64,000 nt of DNA, from contig NC_020174.2 of NCBI RefSeq assembly GCF_000224145.3, forward strand, positions 3,353,026-3,417,025, given 5' to 3'. Shown in pieces: positions 56,401-64,000 of this stretch. Position numbers and translations under genes: made by a program. The stretch's first letter is position 1. Each line of letters begins with the position of its first letter. The stretch is from Ciona intestinalis. Lineage: Eukaryota; Chordata; Ascidiacea; Phlebobranchia; Cionidae. Below the pieces are notes generated by a model. The model ran no database searches and was not told the DNA's origin. It worked only from the letters and a program-made list of their open reading frames with translations.

Positions 56401-58355
56401 NNNNNNNNNNNNNNNNNNNNNNNNNNNNNNNNNNNNNNNNNNNNNNNNNNNNNNNNNNNNNNNNNNNNNNNNNNNNNNNNNNNNNNNNNNNNNNNNNNNN
56501 NNNNNNNNNNNNNNNNNNNNNNNNNNNNNNNNNNNNNNNNNNNNNNNNNNNNNNNNNNNNNNNNNNNNNNNNNNNNNNNNNNNNNNNNNNNNNNNNNNNN
56601 NNNNNNNNNNNNNNNNNNNNNNNNNNNNNNNNNNNNNNNNNNNNNNNNNNNNNNNNNNNNNNNNNNNNNNNNNNNNNNNNNNNNNNNNNNNNNNNNNNNN
56701 NNNNNNNNNNNNNNNNNNNNNNNNNNNNNNNNNNNNNNNNNNNNNNNNNNNNNNNNNNNNNNNNNNNNNNNNNNNNNNNNNNNNNNNNNNNNNNNNNNNN
56801 NNNNNNNNNNNNNNNNNNNNNNNNNNNNNNNNNNNNNNNNNNNNNNNNNNNNNNNNNNNNNNNNNNNNNNNNNNNNNNNTGCCCGCTTACGAGTTTTCAA
56901 ATGTATGTACGTTTGCTTGCGCTATTATTTTCGGGATTTTTTAAAATTTTTGTATGTGTTGCTGACAATTTAGACAGCCTATAAGGGACGAATGGGTTGT
57001 AGCAATAAACTTTATTTTCAAATTAAAATGCAGGCACATACACCCGCCACGTAGGCGCGCTAACTAATGCGCGAATGTGTAAATGGCTATTCCAAAAATG
57101 CACGTCAACGAGCAGAAAAAAGGCGCTTTAAAAATGTTTTGGCATAGACATATATAATGTGTTTAACCCAGAAAAGCAGTTAAACTACTCTATATTATTA
57201 AACACAGGTTTATGTATGCTATTTCTTCGGAGTATATCTTGCCGTCGCATTTAGTAAAAATAAACGTGGAGACGAAAGAAATAAAATATTGGAAAGAAAA
57301 GGTGAGATTTTAAAACTAGTTTTTTTTATACTGTAAAGCTAAGAACAAAACAATAAACCTTAACTTGGCAAAATGAGGCCTATTTGCTGCCTTTCATTGC
57401 AGTTGCAACATATTGTTGGTAAAATATGGTTCCCACAAAACAGGATCGCTTTATATACAGAGACGAAAACAGCCTTAGCAGTATATATAGTAAAAACGTA
57501 ATTATCTGGACCCAGAATACAGTATAGTAGGGTGGGAAAGATGGGACACCTTTTCATTCTACTTCCTCGTCCCATTTGGTGGTTTAAAAGTACATTCAAA
57601 GAATTACAAAACCGTATCGTCACGACTGCCATAGACCGTTGTTAATTGTTAAAAACACGATCAGGACATTTGAATATAATGTGCTAACGGTGTCCCATCT
57701 TACCCCACAGTGTTATATATGATAAAACTAAAAAAAGAACCTGTCTGAACCCAGAATACAGTGTAAGAAATTCAACATCCAGCTATTCTAGATCAATGAA
57801 AATTAAGTATACAGTAAACCAAAAACCAGATGGTTAACTCTAAGTTTCCGCGCAGGACAAGTATACGTCAGAGCCCATCTTTGTACCTCGTCCTGGATCG
57901 CAAGACGAAGACGATGGGGTTGTCCTTTCAACTGTCATCAGTCCTACAGATGACAAGACGTTTCTTCTGATTTTGGACGGTCAGTCGTTCAAAGAGATTG
58001 CACGAGCTGAGGTTTGAATTCAATAATAATAATATAATGATAACCCGTTTTTCTCTTCGATTACGGTAGCAAAGATTTAGAAATAACAAGAAAGAGATTT
58101 AAAAGAGACAAAAGCAACAGAACAAGAAATGTTAAAATACGCTTACAGTTAAAACGTGTTTAGCCTACACTTAATTGGAAGAAAACAAGCTTGGTCGCTA
58201 CACCTACCAGACAAACGAGCCATTTATGCTTACTTATTACCAAGTTAAACTTCTAATACAAACAAAAGTGTGTGTAAAGATGTTCTATTTTCCTGTAACA
58301 GATTGAGACCAAGATGTCCTACCCTTTGCATGGTTTATTCTCCAAGCGTGACTAA
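53457..58355 (+). CDS. Carotenoid oxygenase of the BCO1/BCO2/RPE65 family (internal part lost in gap)
   Basis: Visible exons: 53457-53541, 53665-53776, 53837-53983, 54603-54802, 55058-55223, 55580-55715, 56047-56213, then the 500-N gap, then 57208-57301, 57856-58011 and 58302-58355. About 439 residues are seen; the family has about 530, so the gap should hold one or more exons of about 90-120 residues. Family blocks in order: [90 protein letters not shown]. The four iron-ligand histidines are present: AAHPHY (about 178), YHHSFG (236), FHHINAYE (307/308) and the C-terminal PLHGLF. These enzymes are cytosolic or membrane-associated non-haem iron oxygenases that cleave carotenoids, in some members to retinal; RPE65 instead isomerises retinyl esters. 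The sequence cannot say which activity this one has. The donor after exon 6 has an N at 55716. Intron 2 (53777-53836) is only 60 nt. Confidence 0.93.
54009..54194 (-). mobile_element. M1 MITE
   Basis: Full copy 25 bp after oxygenase exon 3. Confidence 0.86.
54272..54567 (+). mobile_element. S1 SINE, diverged
   Basis: Forward copy with head, in oxygenase intron 3, 35 bp before exon 4. Confidence 0.84.
54846..55015 (+). mobile_element. M1 MITE, left end missing
   Basis: Starts at GGCACATTTAACACATAAT and runs to a worn right end, in oxygenase intron 4. Confidence 0.8.
55250..55345. mobile_element. S1 SINE head joined to a reverse body piece
   Basis: Head CGGCGCCGTGACATAGTGG, then a reverse piece from about 55295. 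Confidence 0.7.
55362..55527 (+). mobile_element. M1 MITE with internal deletion
   Basis: Lacks the AATATCCTGATCGTG part; lies in oxygenase intron 5. Confidence 0.82.
55781..55977 (-). mobile_element. M1 MITE
   Basis: Full copy in oxygenase intron 6. Confidence 0.85.
56314..56379 (+). mobile_element. M1 MITE cut by assembly gap
   Basis: The left third runs into the N gap that starts at 56380. Confidence 0.75.
56380..56879. other. Assembly gap, 500 N
   Basis: Round length suggests unknown size; it hides part of the oxygenase CDS. Confidence 0.99.
56880..57060 (-). mobile_element. S1 SINE, diverged, cut by gap
   Basis: A reverse body begins at the edge of the 500-N gap; worn head remains near GTAGGCGCGCTAACTAATG. 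Confidence 0.65.
57523..57718 (-). mobile_element. M1 MITE
   Basis: Full copy in the oxygenase intron between 57301 and 57856. Confidence 0.87.
58022..58285 (-). repeat. R3 interspersed repeat, long copy
   Basis: Fills the last oxygenase intron almost completely. Confidence 0.8.
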
Positions 58356-58640
58356 GAATACACACCGAAGTTTATTTCAGAATATACAATGTTACTAATA
58401 TGTTCGCATGCAAGTTCTTGTGTTTGTTACCTTCCTGTAAAGTCGCTTAATATAGCTTAATATAGCTTATCCTCCTGAAGTGTCTACTTATACAGTAAAA
58501 AAAACTTTTAACCAGGCGACGACTTTTAATATTAACAAGTTTAAGTGCATAATTACACATATTGTTTATTGCAGTTTATAATCGTGACCATTCAATAGTG
58601 GTTTGCTCTCTTGTAAGCATAAATGTGAAATTGTAATTAC

Positions 58641-58646
58641 AATAAA
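58641..58646 (+). terminator. Likely poly(A) signal of the carotenoid oxygenase gene
   Basis: AATAAA, 286 bp after the TAA at 58353-58355. It is the first canonical hexamer I noticed downstream. Confidence 0.45.
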
Positions 58647-59204
58647 ATGCTGGAATGGTATCTATTTTATCGATAACTCCCTAAACGTGCTGGTTATTAT
58701 TAATTACAATTTATTCTGTATTGTACCACCTGTATAGTCACTGTACCATCAATCAAAGGTTTAGATTCTGAAGAAGTGTCCGCTTCCAATCTTTTAAAAT
58801 TCATAGGGACCGAAACAAGTAATATAATATAAAAGCTATACCGGTAGTCATTAAAATAGCATATGAAGCGGTAGACGAGCACCATATTTCAATATTGCCC
58901 AATCGACAGCTGGGTAAATTGATCAAGCACTTCCAACTAACACCATGTAAAGAGATATGGCCAGAAACAGTGGTTTGGGAAAATTTCAGCACTCATTTCC
59001 GTATACTGTATAGTGGGGCTACCTTGGTGAAGAATCGCCAGTTTGACTTTATGTTAACTGTGAATAGAAATATCATAGACAATCGTGAGCAGTCGCGTAA
59101 ATCGTTATTATAATTAAAAAAGAATGCTGTTTAAGTTTTTGTCGATTCCCCCCTCAATATTTGTTTTTCAACAATTAGTCTAATGCAACGCTCGTCGCCA
59201 GAAA

Positions 59205-59500
59205 CTCGAACATCATTCAAGGCTTGCTGCTACTGTTGTGGCCTGTGGGCATTTGTGTCTTAGGACAAGACACTTAACGCCTAACGGCCATTGCTTCAAC
59301 CCAGTGGTCACTAATTGGTTGTCCAAATTATCAGCCATACATAAAAAAATCCCAAATTAATAATCACCCACAAAGTAACATACTAACATTACACGGTAAC
59401 TCGACAAACTCGTAAGCTGGCATGAGGTGTTTCAACACAATGTTATAACGACTGTTGTTTTCCTGGCAACGCAAGGATAATGCAAGTTACATTCATTCAT
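59205..59500 (+). mobile_element. S1 SINE, head lost
   Basis: Forward copy in the oxygenase-TEX9 spacer. Confidence 0.86.
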
Positions 59501-60278
59501 TGGTTTAACGGGGCAAAGAGATGCAGCCTTTAATTCTGTGGTACGTGTTTGCAATAAAGGTTAGGTATATAAATGTATTTTGCCCAACCCACAATATACT
59601 TAACTTTGTTCGCTGCTGACTACGACTATCACTGATCGGTAATACTGCCACTGGTGACCAGTGAAAATTTTGGGCTTAAAATTTGTCGTGCGTTTCCCTG
59701 ATACCCGCTGTATAATTATTTTTTTAAAAAAACTTGGACGTTCGTGTGGAAAATCAACTTTAAAAATGCGCGAAAACATGCTTTGTCAGCGGCAGTATTA
59801 CCTCAATGATCTATATAATGAACACATATCTGATATCTTCCCCTATAGATCTTTTATCAGTGAACTGTTGCTTTTGTTTGTTTCCAATTCGTTTCTGAAC
59901 ATCTCAAATCTCTCATATCACTTGACTGAGGTCATTTCACAACATGTATTCATTAAAGATATGATAATTCTTTAGTTTTAAAACCATACACAATCAATCA
60001 TAGTTTAGCTAGCAAAAATCAGATAAAAATAATTGACAAAAATCAGTGTAAAAGTTACATGTTTGCGTTCACACCCTATTTGTAGTCATTTGAACAAAAA
60101 ACGGAAAAGGTATTTTCTATTTTGGTTGACACATAAAGAGTAAAATTACATTTCAGGACAGCTGTCTGCTTTCAATGGATTTTAACACCAACTAAGTTGA
60201 CCTTAATTGCAGAATTCATCTGTTAGAAATATTGTTTTTGGTTTCATTTTTAGAATAATAATTATTTAAGTTGTGAGT

Positions 60279-61349
60279 ATGGCCAAACAACGTCAAAATA
60301 TCAACATGAATCTACTTGAGAGGGAAGAAGCATTTCAGCAATTGAATGAGCAGTTAGAAAAGCAAACTGCGAAGTTGGTTAAAGAAGCAGACGTGGTTAT
60401 ACAACAGCAAGAAAACTTTTTACAGCACTCCGTATTTCGAAGTGAATCTCAAAACCTTGATTTGAGAAATAGCGCAGATATTTCAGAAGATGTCGATATC
60501 GTTGATGTGTTGAATGTTGATACAAATAATCTGCTATCTGTTGCCGCTGCTGGATTACAAGATAGTTTTTCTGACGAGGATAAAAATTATGTTGACGAAA
60601 GGCTTCATAGATTAAAACTTGAACAACCGCTCGATCGTTTGACAAAAAAGAACAGAATTAGTAAAAATGAAACTCCACGGGAAAGTAGTAACCAATCCGA
60701 GGTTAATGATGTTTTATCAGCAGCAACTGAAAAAATGGGGAGTGAAGCACAAATACGTTTCCTGAAAGCCAAACTTAGGGTTATGCAGGAACAAGTGGAT
60801 CAACTGACCACGCAGGTCTCAAGTTTATTAGATGAGCAGCAGACGTATAAAACATCGACGAAAGAATCCAACGAAGAACTAGAACGGTTAAAAAAGAATT
60901 TGAACCATCAACAAAACCAAACTACAAAGTGGAAATCTGCGTTTGAAGCTGAAAAAGGAAACACTGAACGTAAAACAAACCAACTTCAAAGCGCTTCAAA
61001 GGAATTAGACAAACAAAATCGAGAAATAAAGCAATCAGCGACATCGTACAACGCATTAGAAGTAAGATTTAATCGAGTTCTTGAAGATTTCAACAAAGTT
61101 AAATCCCAGCTGCAAAAACAGCAGCATTCAGGGAAACAAATTGTAGAACAAGACCAACAAAAACTGGATCACTTAAAAAATGAGAATAAGCAGCTCAACC
61201 GAATTAATGTCGATTCACTCAATGTGATAAAAAAACAGCAAAAATTAATCGGGGTATTGAAAAGACAGATATTACATGTTGAAGCCGCTAAACTGTTGTC
61301 TTTCACAGAAGATGAGTTTGTAAAAGCTTTAGATTGGGGAAAAAACTAA
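60279..61349 (+). CDS. TEX9: TEX9 orthologue, coiled-coil protein
   Basis: Single-exon gene of 356 residues. I chose the ATG at 60279; an in-frame GTG two codons upstream is not needed. The N-terminal helix (LLEREEAFQQLNEQLEKQTAKLVKEA) resembles the LALEEEYKRLNAELQAKTA region of vertebrate TEX9. The strongest matches are GSEAQIRFLKAKLRVMQEQ (human GTEAQIRFLKAKLHVMQEE) and the end LLSFTEDEFVKALDWGKN (human MLSFTEEEFMKALEWGNS). Between them are long heptad-rich, Gln/Lys/Glu-rich coiled coils. TEX9 is linked to centriolar satellites and ciliated or germ cells in vertebrates; the molecular role is not well settled. Vertebrate TEX9 has introns, so the single exon here suggests intron loss or retroposition. 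A pyrimidine-AG acceptor (TTTTTAG, about 60246-60252) lies just before the leader. The 3' end of the gene is repeated at 62067 onwards. Confidence 0.9.
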   Translation: MAKQRQNINMNLLEREEAFQQLNEQLEKQTAKLVKEADVVIQQQENFLQHSVFRSESQNLDLRNSADISEDVDIVDVLNVDTNNLLSVAAAGLQDSFSDEDKNYVDERLHRLKLEQPLDRLTKKNRISKNETPRESSNQSEVNDVLSAATEKMGSEAQIRFLKAKLRVMQEQVDQLTTQVSSLLDEQQTYKTSTKESNEELERLKKNLNHQQNQTTKWKSAFEAEKGNTERKTNQLQSASKELDKQNREIKQSATSYNALEVRFNRVLEDFNKVKSQLQKQQHSGKQIVEQDQQKLDHLKNENKQLNRINVDSLNVIKKQQKLIGVLKRQILHVEAAKLLSFTEDEFVKALDWGKN

Positions 61350-61369
61350 CAGCTGTCATGCCTCATGCC

Positions 61370-61501
61370 CATTGGCGCCGCCAGGGGGGTTTAGGGTGTC
61401 GCGACCCCTTTTAATAACAAAAAAAATTAAAAAAAAGAAAATTTAAAATTTTTTGCTTAAAACCCTCCCCCCCCCCTTATTTTTTTCTAGCTGCGCCACT
61501 G
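61370..61501. mobile_element. hAT-like MITE
   Basis: 132 bp, ends CATTGGCGCCGCCAGG and CTAGCTGCGCCACTG, flanked by the 8-bp repeat CTCATGCC. It lies 20 bp after the TEX9 stop. Confidence 0.82.
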
Positions 61502-61623
61502 CTCATGCCTATAAAAATATTTCATTTTTAAGTAGCAAATTATATATATATATATATTTTTTTTTATCAGTTTATGGAATTGTTTCATGTTACTTGTGTT
61601 TTCCGCTTTCTGTAATTCAAGGT

Positions 61624-61629
61624 AATAAA
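61624..61629 (+). terminator. Likely poly(A) signal of TEX9
   Basis: AATAAA 275 bp after the TEX9 stop, downstream of the hAT-like MITE. The same hexamer recurs in the duplicated copy at about 62372. Confidence 0.45.
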
Positions 61630-62016
61630 GATATATTTAATGATCAGATTTAGTAAGGTGCCTTTTATACTGTTGTATTGTGTATTTTGTATTTAATGTA
61701 CTCTGTTAAGCTATTATGTAATAGTTTAATAAGTTCTGTGTTTCATTCATTCGCTTCTTTCTATTTACAAGTTCAAGGATCTTTATGTGAATGGGATTGC
61801 ATTCCATAAGAATTGTAAATGATAACATTGTCAAACAAATTAAAGGCTTCCCAATAAAAGGGAAAGGGACAGACAAACGCAACAAGCTTAACAAAAACAA
61901 CCTCTCCTTCGATCCGAGATCATCTGCTTCCAAAACGTTTGCTTTGTCTTTAATTTGCCTAAATTTTTACCTTTCCAGGTGTATGGACCTCTCTTTTTAT
62001 CTTTTAATTAAATGTA

Positions 62017-62066
62017 NNNNNNNNNNNNNNNNNNNNNNNNNNNNNNNNNNNNNNNNNNNNNNNNNN
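62017..62066. other. Assembly gap, 50 N
   Basis: Lies exactly between the two units of the TEX9 3' duplication. Confidence 0.99.
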
Positions 62067-62116
62067 GTCAAAGCTTTAGATTGGGGAAAAAACTAACAGC
62101 TGTCATGCCTCATGCC

Positions 62117-62255
62117 CAGTGGCGCAGCCAGGGGGGGTTTAGGGTGTCGCGACCCCTTTTAAACGAAAAAAAAATAATTAAAGAATTAAAAAAATAATTT
62201 TTTTTTATTTTTTGCTTAAAACCCTCCCCCTTATTTTTTTCTGGCTGTGCCACTG
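62117..62255. mobile_element. hAT-like MITE, duplicated copy
   Basis: 139 bp, ends CAGTGGCGCAGCCAGG and CTGGCTGTGCCACTG, with the same CTCATGCC flanks. It belongs to the second unit of the TEX9 3' duplication. Confidence 0.85.
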
Positions 62256-62723
62256 CTCATGCCTATAAAAATATTTCATTTTTAAGTAGCAAATTATATA
62301 TATATATATATTTTATCAGTTGATGGAATTGTTTCACGTTACTTGTGTTTTCCGCTTTCTGTAATTCAAGGTAATAAAGATATATTTAATGATCAGATTT
62401 AGTAAGGTGCCTTTTATACTGTTGTATTGTGTATTTTGTATTTAATGTATCCTGTTAAGTTATTATGTAATAGTAGAATAAGTACTGTGTTTTTATTTAG
62501 TTGCTTCTTTCTAGTTACAGGTACAAGGATCTTTATGTGAATGGGATTGCATTCCATAAGAATTGTAAATGATAACATTGTCAAAGAAATTAAAGGAATC
62601 CCAAGAAAAGGGAAAGGGACAGACAAATGCAACAAGCTCAACAAAAACAACCTCTTCTCGTATCCGAAATCATCTGCTCGTAAAAGGTTTGTATTGTCTT
62701 TAATATGCATGAAGTTTAACTAT

Positions 62724-62905
62724 GCGAGGTGTAGGGACCGAGCTTATTTTCTTTTAATTAAATGTAATAATGTTTTTAACTGTAAGCGTGTTTTAACAAC
62801 TGTTGTTTTGTCGCTATATCCTGTCTTTTTGTTTAAAATATTTCTAATTTTTGTTACCATAATCAAAGAGACAAATAAATAGTTATTATTGTTATTAATA
62901 TGCTC
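62724..62905 (+). repeat. R3 interspersed repeat
   Basis: Forward copy inside the second unit of the TEX9 3' duplication and beyond. Confidence 0.82.
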
Positions 62906-62997
62906 CAAAAAGTGTAGTTGGTTTACTATCAAATGTATGGCTATAACTTGTGAAACATTAAAATGTGTATCTTAATAATAATATATATATATATATT

Positions 62998-63200
62998 TTA
63001 TAATAATAACTTTATTTGTCTCTTCAATTACCGTAGCAAAATTAAAAAATATTTTAAACGAAAAGACATGATATAGCAACAAAACGACAGTTGTTAAAAC
63101 ATGAAATAAAAGTGGTCGCTACACCTAGCAGAGGAACGAGCCATTTATGTTTAATTATTATTAAGTTAAACTTCCTATAGAAATATAAGTGTTCTCTTAC
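62998..63200 (-). repeat. R3 interspersed repeat
   Basis: Reverse copy 93 bp after a forward one; the pair could form a long hairpin in RNA. Confidence 0.82.
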
Positions 63201-63488
63201 AAAGGAATACGCATGAAACGTATTAGTTTAAAAATACGACTTTATAAATGGCCTACATAACTAAATTAAATCTAGCTCTGTCATAATTTTTAATTTTAAC
63301 TGTGCCACTTTTTGACTTTTGTTGAAACTGTTGTTAAAATAGAAAAAAAACTTTTTTAGGTTTTTGACTTTTGTTGAAATTTCACCAATTGTTGTTGCCA
63401 CTTGCTTTTATTAACCCTGAGCTGCTATTATTTACCGAATCATCAATTCATACTGATTGTGTTTTATTTAAGCTATTTCACATTACAG

Positions 63489-63568
63489 AACTTTCTGACA
63501 TTGGGTCGTACAACAACTCAACTTGTCAAATCAAGTTTCCTGATCCGAATATTCTTCATCATTTTACA
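63489..63568 (+). CDS. UBE2F: Exon of a NEDD8-conjugating E2 enzyme, UBE2F-like (partial gene)
   Basis: One exon with a CATTACAG acceptor and a GTAAGT donor, 80 nt, reading (G)AACTT. It encodes ELSDIGSYNN followed by STCQIKFPDPNILHHFT. UBE2F has the block ELEANLPCTC followed by KVHFPDPNKLHCFQL at the start of its UBC fold, and the FPDPN-LH-F core is diagnostic. UBE2M has FSDPDDLLNF here and fits less well. The enzyme transfers NEDD8 from the E1 to cullin 5 via RBX2. The catalytic Cys exon would lie beyond the window's right edge. I could not find the N-terminal exon upstream. The in-frame open sequence before the acceptor is intron. Confidence 0.72.
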
Positions 63569-63614
63569 GTAAGTTAACATTATAGGAGCAAAACACTAAG
63601 AAAATGTAGACTGT

Positions 63615-63770
63615 TGTAGGATACGAGTTTAAGGCTTGACGTCGCTACCTGGGATCCAAAATTCGATAAGGTCTATGTGGTAGCACCTTGGGTGTTAGAA
63701 TAATGGGCCAATCCTTGCATAAATCCCAAAACTGCATGCCACACTGCAGGACCTCACTTACATTTTTACT
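63615..63770 (-). repeat. R4 interspersed repeat
   Basis: Reverse copy with AATGGGCCAATCCTTGCAT and CATGCCACACTGCAGGACCT, in the intron after the UBE2F exon. Confidence 0.72.
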
Positions 63771-63831
63771 TAGAATAAGATAAATATGTGTTTTCCATTA
63801 ACAGTTTTGTAAACAAATCCTATGTTATTTC

Positions 63832-64000
63832 CCGGCGTAGTGGTTAGTGCGCCTGCCTGTAACCATTAGGTAATGGGTTCAGGCCCGTCGCTGCTNNNNN
63901 NNNNNNNNNNNNNNNNNNNNNNNNNNNNNNNNNNNNNNNNNNNNNTCGTGTGATAACAACTGTCGTTTTCCGGCCACGCGAGGATAAAGTAAGTTACATT
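63832..64000 (+). mobile_element. S1 SINE with gap, at window edge
   Basis: Head TAGTGGTTAGTGCGCCTGCC, 50 N (63896-63945), then the tail to the end of the window. Confidence 0.85.
63896..63945. other. Assembly gap, 50 N
   Basis: Inside an S1 SINE at the window edge. Confidence 0.99.

Larger units (their letters stand above)
58356..60278. other. Spacer between the carotenoid oxygenase and TEX9
   Basis: Contains the oxygenase 3' UTR and S1 59205-59500. Short frames at 58700-58992 (-), 58895-59113 (+) and 59661-59975 (+) have no recognisable domain. Confidence 0.5.
61320..62766 (+). repeat. Duplication of the TEX9 3' end and flank
   Basis: Unit A 61320-62016 and unit B 62067-62766 are separated by a 50-N gap. 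Each has the last TEX9 codons, the hAT-like MITE, a TA run, an AATAAA and the start of an R3 repeat. The first half is nearly identical, the second half clearly diverged. Confidence 0.85.

Noticed and set aside
58700-58992. Small membrane protein on the minus strand (ILMTTGIAFILYYLF and RLEADTSSESKPLIDG)
   Set aside because: The hydrophobic part and the charged part are in different frames, and no intron joins them convincingly.
59661-59975. 104-residue plus-strand frame upstream of TEX9
   Set aside because: No domain, no neighbour logic and AT-rich composition; a chance frame is more likely.

Overview
This looks like animal nuclear DNA from a tunicate, most likely Ciona of the intestinalis group. 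It is AT-rich, has many short GT-AG introns, encodes clear orthologues of animal genes, and carries two very abundant short repeats. These match in type what I remember of published Ciona repeats: a MITE with GT-rich inverted ends, and a tRNA-derived SINE. The species is inferred, not proven. No prokaryotic, CRISPR or rRNA features are present. There are four N gaps (26503-26552, 56380-56879, 62017-62066, 63896-63945).

Layout. 1-2427 (+): 3' part of a WD40 gene resembling WDR86. 3493-16571 (-): a 24-exon gene for an extracellular protein with 2 CUB domains, 16 EGF domains and a C-terminal coiled coil; its 5' end was not found. 17375-17809 (+): MEA1, one exon. 18457-27340 (+): cyclin Y (CCNY), complete in 10 exons. 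28690-43528 (-): an integrin alpha subunit with an inserted I domain, complete in 26 exons, about 1,232 residues. 44782-49015 (+): DNAJB11, complete in 9 exons, 360 residues. 53457-58355 (+): a carotenoid oxygenase of the BCO/RPE65 family, missing about 90-120 residues in the 500-N gap. 60279-61349 (+): TEX9, one exon. 63489-63568 (+): one exon of a NEDD8-conjugating enzyme (UBE2F-like).

The multi-exon models were built by hand. Every junction used GT-AG and kept the reading phase, which is strong internal support; one BCO donor has an N at its G. The genes do not form one pathway. The CUB/EGF protein and the integrin are a secreted or matrix protein and an adhesion receptor, DNAJB11 is an ER co-chaperone for secreted proteins, CCNY is a membrane-anchored CDK14/16 partner, and the oxygenase cleaves carotenoids. 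Head-to-head pairs (CUB-EGF/MEA1, integrin/DNAJB11) could share control regions.

Repeats. About 60 copies or pieces of one roughly 195-bp MITE (called M1 here) and about 35 pieces of one SINE (S1) fill introns and spacers, often touching splice sites. Two further interspersed families (R3, R4) and three rarer foldback or MITE types (Harbinger-like, hAT-like and a long hairpin) are present. Several repeat ends have been turned into local tandem arrays. In DNAJB11 and CCNY the intron 3' splice region itself is tandemly duplicated, giving decoy acceptors. I found no clearly new biological system. The best leads are the CUB-EGF architecture, the integrin tail variant GFFKS, a 60-nt frame-neutral intron in the oxygenase, and the splice-site duplications.
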